Source of the DNA: DAONLM01 sp035406685 | GTDB taxonomy: Bacteria; Spirochaetota; GWE2-31-10; MWDO01 | Length of the DNA: 29,461 bases | Reading direction: 5' to 3' | Assembly: GCA_035406685.1 (NCBI GenBank) | Contig: DAONLM010000014.1 | Location: 1 to 29,461, forward strand | Shown here: one piece after another, positions 1 through 7,610 of the stretch | How positions within the stretch are numbered: position 1 is the stretch's first letter | Layout of the letters: each line of letters begins with the position of its first letter | Notes under the pieces: generated by a model | Seen by the model: only the letters and a program-made list of their open reading frames with translations | What the model was told of the DNA's origin: nothing | Databases searched by the model: none | Made by a program: the position numbers and the translations under genes

Positions 1-279
1 CTATCAAAAATAATGCAGTGGGTATTGGGAACCTTTGCCGTTAGATACAACAAAAGATTAAAAATAAGAGGAAAAGTATGGTTTGATAGATTTAAGAGTG
101 AAGTAATAGAAAAAATTGAGGATTTTGTAAGAAATTTTAAGAGGATAAATGACAATTTAAAGAAGAATAATATACAGGAAGCATCAGAAAATTATATTTT
201 CTGTGGGCTTTTTTATTTTAAGAATAAAAATTTTGAATTTCTTGATAGATTGCCTCTATTACTCGAATTTTTGATATGA
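1..279 (+). CDS. REP-associated (IS200-like) transposase, C-terminal part
   Basis: The reading frame is open from the first base, so the gene starts outside the window and only about 92 C-terminal residues are visible. The stretch MQWVLGTFAVRYNKR, followed by GKVWFDRFKSEVIE and a helical tail, is the typical C-terminal half of Y1/HUH transposases of the REP-associated (TnpA_REP, RAYT) type. These cut and rejoin single-stranded DNA at hairpin ends. The usual NNPVKA-like segment is diverged here (DNLKKNN). The N-terminal HUH motif lies upstream of the window, so activity cannot be judged. A perfect hairpin lies about 60 bases past the stop and may be the right end of the element. The next gene lacks its 5' half, as expected if this element landed in it. 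The family call is fairly firm; the exact subgroup is not. Confidence 0.8.
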   Translation, partial: LSKIMQWVLGTFAVRYNKRLKIRGKVWFDRFKSEVIEKIEDFVRNFKRINDNLKKNNIQEASENYIFCGLFYFKNKNFEFLDRLPLLLEFLI

Positions 280-341
280 AATAAAAATTACTATTTAAAA
301 AATTTTTTCCTATAAATAAAAACATATAAAATAAAAAAGCC

Positions 342-356
342 AAGCAAGTATTGCTT
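342..356. repeat. Perfect short hairpin after the transposase
   Basis: AAGCAA, a three-base loop GTA and TTGCTT form a perfect 6-bp stem. Its position about 60 bases beyond the transposase stop suits the right-end hairpin of an IS200/RAYT-type element. The 11-mer CAAGCAAGTAT at 341-351 recurs at 22535-22545, again inside a hairpin. Confidence 0.5.
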
Positions 357-357
357 A

Positions 358-753
358 GTGCATATTCCGATTTTAAGGAAAAAACACCTTTATGAAAAAA
401 GGCGGGATAAGGATTATAAATTTATAATTGCCTCTGAAAAAATAAGGGTGTTTTTGCCAGATGAGGTGTATAATGAATTGAAACTTGTGCATGACCAGTT
501 GAATTCATTTAGCATAGCAACTCTTATAAGGGAGTTGCTTGAGATATATTTTATAGGTATTGAAACTTATGGGGAAGAGAAATTTATGAAGATGATACAA
601 GAACTAAAAAATGAGATAGAGGAGTTAAAGGCAAGAAAGGCTTGTGTTGTGAAGGAGATGCCCCAAGATATCCCATGCTCAATAGAGCATAACTACTACT
701 TTTTACTCAAATTTAACTTAAATTTTTGCCTGAAAGAGATAAAATTCTTATAA
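358..753 (+). pseudogene. 5'-truncated RHH-like protein (repeat copy A)
   Basis: This 131-codon frame begins with GTG at 358 and has no clear ribosome binding site. Its KIRVFLPDEVYNELK segment, followed by LNSFSIATLIRELLEIYF, aligns with the second RHH-like module of the intact gene at 7611-8153 (RIHIYLSKQDYRFLK and LNFFSMGCLLRRIILLFL). The first module of that gene is absent, so this looks like a remnant cut off at its 5' end by the adjacent transposase element. The C-terminal tail also differs: it is a short coiled coil (residues about 78-95) followed by unrelated sequence, instead of the conserved tail of the other two copies. The noncoding 3' flank is nevertheless still recognisable at 791-857. 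It could be a functional one-module protein, but the missing start signals favour a pseudogene. Confidence 0.6.
675..690. repeat. 6-bp perfect hairpin near the end of copy A
   Basis: ATGCTC, loop AATA and GAGCAT form a perfect inverted repeat. On the minus strand GTAGTAG lies just 5' of the palindrome, reminiscent of the GTAG foot of REP elements used by RAYT transposases. The resemblance is suggestive only. Confidence 0.35.
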
Positions 754-790
754 AATTAATGAAATGTCTAAAATTTGGTCATTCTATCTT

Positions 791-857
791 TATTACTCAA
801 AACTTACCCTTAGGCTAATTCTATCTTTTTATCTGCCTAAAAATAAATTCGCATCCA
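791..857 (+). repeat. Conserved 3' flank of the RHH repeat family (copy A)
   Basis: Read in gene sense, the segment ends with CTAATTCTATC, ATCTGCCTAAAAATAAA and TTCGCAT. It matches the reverse complement of 7500-7560 and of 29199-29255, the flanks of copies B and C, with scattered substitutions and small gaps. The match lies beyond the stop codon, so protein constraint cannot explain it. It may be an element end or a structured 3' UTR. Confidence 0.65.
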
Positions 858-873
858 AAAAAATATAATTTTA

Positions 874-902
874 TTGATTTTTTTTAAAAAATAAATTATC
901 AT
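874..902 (+). promoter_or_regulatory. Candidate sigma-70 promoter of the chemoreceptor
   Basis: TTGATT (874-879), a 17-bp spacer and TATCAT (897-902) form a plausible vegetative promoter about 57 bases before the start codon. The surrounding ATTTTATTGA plus T-run plus AAA (868-888) recurs at 15131-15150 upstream of the GGDEF gene. No flagellar-type (sigma-28) promoter is evident. Confidence 0.35.
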
Positions 903-959
903 AAATTTTAGTGGTAATTTTATTCATTTTCATACTTATTTACAAAGAGGTATTTATTT

Positions 960-3014
960 ATGAAAACAAAATCAATCAAAAAACAAATATTTTTGTCTAC
1001 CTTTTTGATTACAGGGGGGGCATTAATTTTAGTAATTTTTGCAATGTTTTATAATTCATATAAAAATAGTCTTATCTCTGCTGAAAGATATATCCAGGGA
1101 GAAAATAAGAAAGTAGTGACATTTCTTGATGGTTATTTTCGAGAACTAACTCATACTGTTGAATTTCTTTCTCAGGATCCAGATGTTGTTTTTGCAAATA
1201 AAGATAAAGAGAGTTTGAAAAAAACGCTTTCTCTTTATAAAAGAATAACTGAAGTTAATAAAAATATCCGATATCTTTATTCTGGTTATTCAGACAAAAA
1301 ATTAGTTATTAATGATTATACTCCTCCAGAAGGTTTTGACCCAACTGTTAGGCCATGGTATCAGTTGGCGATTAAATCAGGTGAGCGTATTGCTATTATA
1401 ATGCCTTATGAAGAGGCTTCGACAAAAGAATTAAATTTTTCTACTGTAAGAATCATTCAAAACAATCAAAATATAGTAGGAGTAATGGCAGCTGATTATT
1501 CTCTTCAGGATGTACTTGATTTTATCAATGCACCAACTGTTTATAAATCACTCTTTCATGTTATTGTTAATGAAAATAATGAAATATTTATTCATCCAGA
1601 TAAAGAATGGATTGGGAAAAAGGTTGAAGAATTAATTAACAAAATTAATTCTTCAGAAAAAATTGGAAATTGGAGCAAATATTATTATTTAAAATATAAA
1701 TCTCAGATTACTGGTTGGACTGTATTTTCTTTCGCTGCAAAGCAAGAAATTATTAATCCTATTTTGACAAATGTTTTATTGATAGCAATTATTTCTTTTG
1801 CTTTTTCAATTTTTAGTATTTTATTATTAAGTAATGTTCTTGGTGGTAAAATAGTTCTTCCTGTTAAAAAAATTGTAGATATTTTATATAGTTTAGCCAG
1901 AGGTGATGCAGATTTAAGAACAAGAATCAATGTATCTTTAAAAAATGAGATAGGAGAGTTAGCAAGTTATTTTAATATTTTTATGGAAAATCAGCAAAAT
2001 ATTATTAAGCAAATTAAAATACAGGGACTATCTTTATCTTCTTTTTCAGAAGATATTGCAACCAAGACCGCACAGTCATCCTCAAGTATTCAAGAAATAT
2101 TGGCTTCATCTAAAAATGTAGGAACTAACATGAATCGTCAGAAAGAGATGGTTGAAGAATCAGGGAAACTACTCGATATTATTATTGCCTCGGCATCACA
2201 AATTGAAAAAGAGAGTGAAAAAAATCAGAAGGCTGTCGAGAATGCTTCCAGTGCAGTAGAAGAAATGGCTGCCTCGATTTTCAATTCTGCTTCAATGGCA
2301 AAAGAATGTGAACAGGCCTCTGAGGAACTTTTATCCCTTTCGGAGGAAGCCAATAATCTTATAAATGATCTTTCTGAAACTATTAAAAATGTAGCTAGCC
2401 AGTCTTCTCAAATTACTGAGATTGTAGAGCTTATTATGGGTATATCTGAACAAACCAATCTTCTGGCTATGAACGCTGCTATTGAAGCAGCCCATGCTGG
2501 AGAATACGGAAAGGGTTTTGCTGTTGTGGCAGAGGAAATAAGAAAATTGGCAGATAAATCGCTTCACTCATCGAAAGAAATTGATAGTGTGGTAAAAAAA
2601 ATTGGGGAAGGTATAGCTCTGAATCAGAAAAAAGGTGAAAATACAATCCAAAACTTCCAATTATTGAATGAAAAAATCAATAAAGTCTCACGGATAAATC
2701 ATGAAATTGCATCTGCTGCAGAAGAGCAGAAGAAAAGTAATGAGTCGATTCTAAAAACAATCACATCTATAAGAGAATTAGGAAATTTAATTGCAGAAAA
2801 AACAGCGGAAGAAACCCACAATGCAGAAAAACTCAAAGAAGTTTTTGAAAAACTGTCACAAATCTCAAGGGAAGTTTCAATTGCTATGGAAGAAGAAGAT
2901 CAGGCATTGAGGGAAACCGCAATTTCTTCTGAGCATATTCGTGAGATAGCATCAGAACAGAAGACTCTGGCAAAAGATATTCAAAATAATTTTCAGAAAT
3001 TTAAAACAGAGTAG
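960..3014 (+). CDS. Methyl-accepting chemotaxis protein, dCache sensor
   Basis: A 684-residue transmembrane chemoreceptor that senses a small extracytoplasmic ligand and controls a CheA kinase. Visible order: short cytoplasmic N-terminus, TM1 (about 10-31), a dCache-type ligand domain (about 35-270) with the signature FDPTVRPWYQLA near residue 126 and IVGVMAADYSL, TM2 (about 272-295), a HAMP linker (about 296-350), and a long cytoplasmic coiled coil. The coiled coil contains the conserved hairpin tip EQTNLLAMNAAIEAAHAGE near residue 497, then GKGFAVVAEEIRKLA. Glutamate/glutamine pairs suited to methylation occur in the helices. The start is supported by AGAGG ten bases upstream. No che genes are adjacent, so it is an orphan receptor. 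A G7 run at 1014-1020 lies in the TM1 coding region. Confidence 0.95.
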   Translation: MKTKSIKKQIFLSTFLITGGALILVIFAMFYNSYKNSLISAERYIQGENKKVVTFLDGYFRELTHTVEFLSQDPDVVFANKDKESLKKTLSLYKRITEVNKNIRYLYSGYSDKKLVINDYTPPEGFDPTVRPWYQLAIKSGERIAIIMPYEEASTKELNFSTVRIIQNNQNIVGVMAADYSLQDVLDFINAPTVYKSLFHVIVNENNEIFIHPDKEWIGKKVEELINKINSSEKIGNWSKYYYLKYKSQITGWTVFSFAAKQEIINPILTNVLLIAIISFAFSIFSILLLSNVLGGKIVLPVKKIVDILYSLARGDADLRTRINVSLKNEIGELASYFNIFMENQQNIIKQIKIQGLSLSSFSEDIATKTAQSSSSIQEILASSKNVGTNMNRQKEMVEESGKLLDIIIASASQIEKESEKNQKAVENASSAVEEMAASIFNSASMAKECEQASEELLSLSEEANNLINDLSETIKNVASQSSQITEIVELIMGISEQTNLLAMNAAIEAAHAGEYGKGFAVVAEEIRKLADKSLHSSKEIDSVVKKIGEGIALNQKKGENTIQNFQLLNEKINKVSRINHEIASAAEEQKKSNESILKTITSIRELGNLIAEKTAEETHNAEKLKEVFEKLSQISREVSIAMEEEDQALRETAISSEHIREIASEQKTLAKDIQNNFQKFKTE

Positions 3015-3072
3015 AATAAAAAGAAGAAAAGATATGGAAATTTTAAAAAAATATGAAAATATTAGATTTATT

Positions 3073-4272
3073 TTATTGATTATATAATACTTTTTGTAAA
3101 AAATCAAAATCTTCTTTTTTTATTTCGAGAAACATAAAACCATAAATATATTTTGATAAATTTTGAATCTTTCTTACAAGTTTGACTAATATTCTTATGG
3201 ATTTATTTTCTACTTTAATTAAAACTTTGTAATTATGATTCAATAATAGTTTATCTTCATAAATATCACTATCTACTATGATGCCAAGGCCACCAGGACT
3301 CATATCATAGATTGGTATCAAAAATTTCTTCATCTCCCCTTCTTCTTCTTTAAAATAACCGCTCTGTTTAAGAGAGTATGAGGTAATTCTTGAAAATTGA
3401 TAAGTGTAATTTATAATTTTATTATTAATTGGAATAGCATTCTTATGATTATTTATTAAATATATTAAGCCTATAACATAGTTTCTGTAAAGAATTGGAA
3501 TAATTGCTTCTGAAAATATGTCCTTTTTTGCAATTTCCATAAGATAATTTGATAAAACTTTATTAATATTTAAAGGTTCTGTTTTATTTATCTCTTTTTC
3601 ATAATTTATCCAGTCGTTTTTTGTTATAATTTCAAAATTACTATCTATCTGTTTTGTTAGCAAATCAGAATGAGAGTTAGCAATATATAATATTTTACCA
3701 TAATGAATTGTTATCTTCTCTTCAATTGTCTGAGGGGTGTAATTTCTTATCATTCTTACTTTATTTAAAGAAACAAGAGGATTTATCTTCTCTTTAAATT
3801 TTTTTAAAATCTCATCTATTTTTACATTTGAGAAATCAGCACTAATGGGTGGTTTATCTGGAAAATATGAAATTTTAGTTGTTGGATATGGTAAAGGAAT
3901 GATATCCCCTTGAATTTCAAATTCTATCGAATATTTTCCATTTACAAGAACTCTTTCAAATTTTCTCTGTAAATTTCTAACAAGAGCATCTGGATTCTTT
4001 ATTATTGCATATTGTCCTTGAATTCTTATAATATTTGTTTTAAAGGTATGATGTGTATTCTGAAAATAAAAAAATACTTTTATTTCTGCATTGTATGTCT
4101 TTAATATTTCTGGAACATAGGTTAATTCTATTTTTATAGCATTGGAATTCTGTTCTAATATTATAGCCTCTGTGGTCTCGTTATTTGAGCATTTAATTTC
4201 TACTTTTACTTTATTTTTTATAAGAAAATCAAAAATAAATTCTTTTTCTACTCTACTAATAGAATTATTCAT
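3073..4272 (-). CDS. PilZ-family c-di-GMP receptor with a GAF-like insert
   Basis: A 399-residue protein with parts of a PilZ domain at both ends. The N-terminal 95 residues look like a YcgR-N/PilZN beta-barrel. They are followed by R99xxxR103xxxR107 and a typical PilZ first strand. The partner motif D323-M-S325-P-G-G is only found about 215 residues later, followed by a normal PilZ C-terminus. The middle (about 140-310) includes a GAF-like stretch, IPILYRNYVIGLIYLIN. The arrangement recalls spirochaetal proteins annotated DUF1577/PilZ, from memory. Both c-di-GMP-binding motifs are intact, so it is likely a cytoplasmic receptor, perhaps acting on motility. It overlaps hslO by 8 bases and is the last gene of the operon. 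AGGAGG lies 12 bases upstream of ATG, slightly far. Confidence 0.8.
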   Translation of the reverse strand: MNNSISRVEKEFIFDFLIKNKVKVEIKCSNNETTEAIILEQNSNAIKIELTYVPEILKTYNAEIKVFFYFQNTHHTFKTNIIRIQGQYAIIKNPDALVRNLQRKFERVLVNGKYSIEFEIQGDIIPLPYPTTKISYFPDKPPISADFSNVKIDEILKKFKEKINPLVSLNKVRMIRNYTPQTIEEKITIHYGKILYIANSHSDLLTKQIDSNFEIITKNDWINYEKEINKTEPLNINKVLSNYLMEIAKKDIFSEAIIPILYRNYVIGLIYLINNHKNAIPINNKIINYTYQFSRITSYSLKQSGYFKEEEGEMKKFLIPIYDMSPGGLGIIVDSDIYEDKLLLNHNYKVLIKVENKSIRILVKLVRKIQNLSKYIYGFMFLEIKKEDFDFLQKVLYNQ

Positions 4273-5134
4273 CTTTTCTTATTTCCTCCTGTAAGAATTC
4301 ATAATGTGTGCCACAATATTTACAATCAACATTTATTTTACCATCTTTTTCAATAAACTCCTTTAATTCCTCTTCTTTTAATTTCATCAAAAAATTTTTT
4401 ATCTGAGAAATATTGCAATTACATTCAAAAGATATCTCTCTTTCTGCGAATTTCTCAAGTTCAAAATTATCAAAAATTTTATTATAGTTGAAATCATTTT
4501 CTTTTAGTAAATCGGTAAAAGATTTTATAGCCTCAAATTTGTTATTAATTTCTTTTATCCTTTTGTCAGAAACTTCTGGATATGCTATTAGCAATATTCC
4601 TCCACATACCTCTAAGATATTATCTTTATTTATAGAAAGCCCTATTTTTAAAGCAGACTCTATCTGTAATGATTGTTGAATATATAAGGCAATATCTTCT
4701 GCTATCTCGCCAGAAACAATCGGCACAACAGAATGATATGGTGGATTTCCACTCGTTGTAAATCTTGATACAATTAGCTCTCCAAATCCAATATAAGGCT
4801 CAGCCTTAATGTTGCCATCAACAATGCTATTTTCAATAAAAGAGAGATTTGGATTTTCAATATACCCTCTTACCTTACCGGCTGAATTAACTTCAACAAC
4901 TATTTTATTTACAGGCCCAGTACAATTCCAGTTTAACACAAGAATATCCCCTTCATTTTTTAGATTTCCACTGAGTAAAACAGCACCAGTCACAGCCCTT
5001 GCCATTATTGCCTGTGATATAATGTTAAGATTATGTCTTTTTTGAAATTCTTTTATAGTATCATTAAGAATCACTATATAGGAATATACTAATTTATCTT
5101 TAGAAATAGCAGAAATTAAAATATCTTTTTTCAT
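4265..5134 (-). CDS. hslO: Redox-regulated chaperone Hsp33
   Basis: Hsp33 is a cytoplasmic holdase that is switched on when its zinc-bound cysteines are oxidised and the protein unfolds. The 289-residue length is normal for the family. The N-terminal domain carries the family hallmarks (ISQAIMARAVTGAVLLSG, then VRGYIENP and SGEIAEDIALYI). The redox switch near the C-terminus keeps all four zinc ligands as ECNCN and CKYC, about 30 residues apart. Its start lies one base after the stop of the upstream metallo-beta-lactamase-fold gene, and its end overlaps the PilZ start, so translation is probably coupled. In an anaerobe with oxygen-sensitive metal enzymes an oxidative-stress chaperone fits well. 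Confidence 0.96.
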   Translation of the reverse strand: MKKDILISAISKDKLVYSYIVILNDTIKEFQKRHNLNIISQAIMARAVTGAVLLSGNLKNEGDILVLNWNCTGPVNKIVVEVNSAGKVRGYIENPNLSFIENSIVDGNIKAEPYIGFGELIVSRFTTSGNPPYHSVVPIVSGEIAEDIALYIQQSLQIESALKIGLSINKDNILEVCGGILLIAYPEVSDKRIKEINNKFEAIKSFTDLLKENDFNYNKIFDNFELEKFAEREISFECNCNISQIKNFLMKLKEEELKEFIEKDGKINVDCKYCGTHYEFLQEEIRKDE

Positions 5135-5135
5135 T

Positions 5136-5708
5136 CTAAATACCTTTGAAATATGGATTAAATTTTTTTTCTATTTCCAGCGTAGTAGCTGGTCCAAAAG
5201 ATGGATATATCATTGTATGTTCTGGTAATGTTAAAATACTCTTTTTAATTACTTTTAGTTCAAAATCTGGCGTATTAAACTCCTCTGTTTTAAATCTATT
5301 GAGAGTTCCGGTCTGAAATACATTGCCAATAAAAAGAGCATCCTCAATCAAAATTGAAATTGAATCATAACTTGGAGCTGGAGTTTCTATTATTTTAAAT
5401 TTTAAATCCCCTTCCACTATTTCATGACCATTTCTTACAACCTTTGTTTCATAATCACATACCATATTTCTATATGCATAAATATCTACATCATAAACCT
5501 TTTTTAATGTTGGAATACCTTCTACCTTTTTATTCTGTCCGTCTGTTAATATTACTTTTGTTATTTTTGCCCCAATATATTTAACAAGATTATATATATT
5601 AATAGAGAAATCACCCGGATCTATTATTACACCATACTTTTGTTTATCATCTGTTACGATATAGATATTAAAAATTGTTTTAGGACTCACAGTAGTAAAT
5701 ATTTTCAT
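5136..5708 (-). CDS. Metallo-beta-lactamase-fold protein lacking metal ligands
   Basis: The 190-residue protein has the overall layout of a small glyoxalase II-like metallo-beta-lactamase fold, including YGVIIDPGD, a TP motif and the terminal GPATTLEIEKKFNPYF. Every expected metal ligand is replaced. The HxHxDH loop reads T55-DGQNKK, TPGHT reads TPAPS (109-113), the bridging Asp of GD is N129, and the final His of PGHGP is F171. It is therefore predicted to bind no zinc or iron and to lack hydrolase activity. It may be a structural or binding protein. Start supported by GAGGA before ATG. It sits between the pentapeptide and hslO genes with 12- and 1-base gaps. The fold call is fairly strong; the function is unknown. 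Confidence 0.8.
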   Translation of the reverse strand: MKIFTTVSPKTIFNIYIVTDDKQKYGVIIDPGDFSINIYNLVKYIGAKITKVILTDGQNKKVEGIPTLKKVYDVDIYAYRNMVCDYETKVVRNGHEIVEGDLKFKIIETPAPSYDSISILIEDALFIGNVFQTGTLNRFKTEEFNTPDFELKVIKKSILTLPEHTMIYPSFGPATTLEIEKKFNPYFKGI

Positions 5709-5720
5709 ATCTTCCTCAAA

Positions 5721-6332
5721 CTAAAAAAAATTATATTGAGATGAAGAATCATGTTTTATTATTATTGCATCTTCATAATTAGAACCATCAAGACTATTTT
5801 TTTCAAGAATAGTATTTAAAAATATTGTATTTTTTAAATTACAGTTTTTAAAAGTTGCCTTTTCAGTATTTGCCTCAACAAATCTTGAATATCTTAAATC
5901 AGAGTTATTAAAGTTAGCATTCTTTAAATTTGTGCCTAAAAAATTTGAAAAAATAACAGTAGAGTCTAAAAAAATTACATTTTCCATATCACTTCCACCA
6001 AATACTGAAAATCTTGTATTTGATTTTGTGAAATTACAATCAGTTAAAGTAGCAAAATCAAAAAAAGATGAGACAATTGTCGCATTAGAGAAGTTATTAT
6101 TCTTAAATTTACATCTTGAAAAAATAGAATATGAAATATCCTTTTTTGAAAAATCTATATTCGTTAGATCAAGAAATGAAAAGTTATATCCTTTTAAATT
6201 TTTATTGTTAATTATAAAATCGTAAATTTTATTTTTTAAATCATCAATATTTTCTGCATGATGAAAACAGAAATCAGAGAATACCAAGGCTTTATTATTA
6301 CAATCGTTATGTTTACACTTTTTTAAATTCAT
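5721..6332 (-). CDS. Pentapeptide-repeat protein with N-terminal Cys/His motif
   Basis: From about residue 35 onward the protein is built of roughly 25 degenerate A(D/N)LxX-type pentapeptides, such as NFNNSDLRYSRF and ATFKNCNLKNTIF. These predict a right-handed four-sided beta-helix. The N-terminus carries C-x4-C and later C-x2-HH, a possible small zinc site. I chose ATG at 6332 (203 residues) over an in-frame TTG at 6401, because a -10 sequence overlaps that TTG and would place it upstream of the transcript start. The cytoplasmic role is unknown; some pentapeptide proteins mimic DNA and protect gyrase, but nothing here shows that. First gene of a likely four-gene operon. Confidence 0.85.
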   Translation of the reverse strand: MNLKKCKHNDCNNKALVFSDFCFHHAENIDDLKNKIYDFIINNKNLKGYNFSFLDLTNIDFSKKDISYSIFSRCKFKNNNFSNATIVSSFFDFATLTDCNFTKSNTRFSVFGGSDMENVIFLDSTVIFSNFLGTNLKNANFNNSDLRYSRFVEANTEKATFKNCNLKNTIFLNTILEKNSLDGSNYEDAIIIKHDSSSQYNFF

Positions 6333-6391
6333 TCTTTTCTCTTTTTCTATAATAAAAGTTATTAAGTTTTTCAGATTTTTATTTCTATATA

Positions 6392-6420
6392 TTAATATCA
6401 AAAATTTTTTATTTTGTCAC
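6392..6420 (-). promoter_or_regulatory. Candidate promoter of the pentapeptide-hslO-PilZ operon
   Basis: On the minus strand GTGACA (6420-6415), a 17-bp spacer and TATTAA (6397-6392) resemble sigma-70 elements. The predicted start of transcription is near 6385, giving a leader of about 50 bases to the ATG at 6332. Confidence 0.4.
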
Positions 6421-6463
6421 AATTTTTTTATAATTAACCAATTATTTTTTAAAAATAAATTTT

Positions 6464-6799
6464 TTAATTTGAAAAAGCAATTATAATTGATATAGAAAGT
6501 ATATCTATTATAGCCCATATAGCATTTATAATTGAGAATATTAAGATCACTATTTTATACAAAAAGAAAGTTTTTAAGTTGATAAAATAAAATATATTCA
6601 TAATACAAATAAAAAAAAGAAAAGAATCTGTCAATAATAAAATTTTAAGAAGAAATTTAATTGAATCTGGAGTAAGATTTTGATAATTAGATATAAGATA
6701 AAATATAATCACAACTATTTTAAAAATAAAAAAAAGTAGAGTAAAATTTTTTGTCTTTGGTAATATTTTTTTTAATATAATACTATTATTCATATCCAT
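6464..6799 (-). CDS. Small three-helix membrane protein, unknown function
   Basis: A 111-residue, very hydrophobic protein with about three predicted membrane helices (residues about 18-38, 48-70 and 78-106). I do not recognise a family. Its start overlaps the 3' end of thiN by 14 bases, with ATG GAT ATG lying inside the last thiN codons, so translation is probably coupled; there is no separate ribosome binding site. The alternative start is the second ATG at 6793. Overlap with thiN might hint at thiamine transport, but the protein is too short for a known thiamine transporter and this is only a guess. Confidence 0.6.
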   Translation of the reverse strand: MDMNNSIILKKILPKTKNFTLLFFIFKIVVIIFYLISNYQNLTPDSIKFLLKILLLTDSFLFFICIMNIFYFINLKTFFLYKIVILIFSIINAIWAIIDILSISIIIAFSN

Positions 6800-7421
6800 A
6801 ATCGAATATAATACACAAGAGTGTCCCCTTTTGCAATTTTATAAAGCCACTATTTTCTATAAATACATTGCTTACACTATAATCTGTAAAATTAATATTT
6901 TTTGAATTAAAAGTGTATTTACTCCCAATTATTTCCAAACCATAAATATTCTCAAGAGGAAAAAGAGAAAATCTTTTTCCCTTACATTCAGTGATTTTTT
7001 TTTCATTTTTTATTAAAAATATTTCACTATTTGAGGTTATTATTTTTATTTCAATATTTTCATTATAATTTCTTAATAGATTATACATATTTGCAAGAGA
7101 GTGGTCTATATAAAAGCCGGTCATGCAAAAAAGATTTATATTAGTGGGTTTCTTTTCAATTGCCATTCTTAAAGCAATTTCACTATCTGTTAGATCTTTT
7201 TCGCAAGGAAATCTTTTCTTTTTAATGTTTCTGTATTTATCTTCATTTATATTATCAATACTATCAAAATCCCCAACAATAATGTCTGGTTTAATATTGT
7301 TATCTAAGGCTATCTTTGCTCCACCGTCACTTGCTATTATAAAAGATGCTCTTTCACAATGTCTTTTTAATTTTTCTTTTGAGTAATCTTCCCCACTCCC
7401 AATTATTACTATATTTTTCAT
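6786..7421 (-). CDS. thiN: Thiamine pyrophosphokinase
   Basis: Transfers pyrophosphate from ATP to thiamine, giving thiamine pyrophosphate in the cytoplasm. Family hallmarks are clear: ASDGGAKIALDNNIKPD followed by IVGDFDSI, then KDLTDSEIALRMAI, and G-x3-DHSLANMYNLL. About 211 residues from the ATG at 7421, which starts directly at the first strand (MKNIVIIGSG). A longer frame from a TTG at 7484 would add 21 residues of non-family sequence, so I reject it, although no good ribosome binding site precedes the ATG. It lies just downstream of the RHH repeat unit and overlaps the small membrane gene. TPP would serve 2-oxoacid oxidoreductases, in keeping with fermentative metabolism. Confidence 0.92.
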   Translation of the reverse strand: MKNIVIIGSGEDYSKEKLKRHCERASFIIASDGGAKIALDNNIKPDIIVGDFDSIDNINEDKYRNIKKKRFPCEKDLTDSEIALRMAIEKKPTNINLFCMTGFYIDHSLANMYNLLRNYNENIEIKIITSNSEIFLIKNEKKITECKGKRFSLFPLENIYGLEIIGSKYTFNSKNINFTDYSVSNVFIENSGFIKLQKGTLLCIIFDYGYE

Positions 7422-7494
7422 AAAATAGAAAATATCATAATTTATTATTATTTTCAATAATTTAGTTAGATATAATGATGCCAAGGCGATTATG

Positions 7495-7516
7495 CTTGAG
7501 ATTTTATTTTTAGAGA
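7495..7516. repeat. Left terminal inverted repeat of copy B
   Basis: CTTGA-GA-TTTTATTTTTAGAGA pairs with the right end at 8259-8278, which lacks the central GA. Copies A and C have a related end containing TGCGA and AGGCAGATA or AGACAGATA. Confidence 0.5.
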
Positions 7517-7527
7517 GATAAAAATAT

Positions 7528-7539
7528 AGAATTATCCCA
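7528..7539. repeat. 12-bp inverted repeat arm, partner at 7693-7704
   Basis: AGAATTATCCCA at 7528-7539 is the exact reverse complement of TGGGATAATTCT at 7693-7704, inside the 3' end of the gene. The pair straddles the stop codon. In copy C the same pair occurs at 29228-29239 and 29395-29406 with one mismatch. Confidence 0.55.
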
Positions 7540-7610
7540 TGGTTAATTTTGTTTGAGAAAAGATTGTAATAGACTAATTTATTTTTTTGTATAATTTGAA
7601 ATAAATTTTT

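Noticed and set aside
6333..6401. N-terminal extension of the pentapeptide protein from TTG at 6401
   Set aside because: The extension is not repeat-like and its start overlaps a -10 promoter sequence; the ATG at 6332 starts just before the Cys/His motif.
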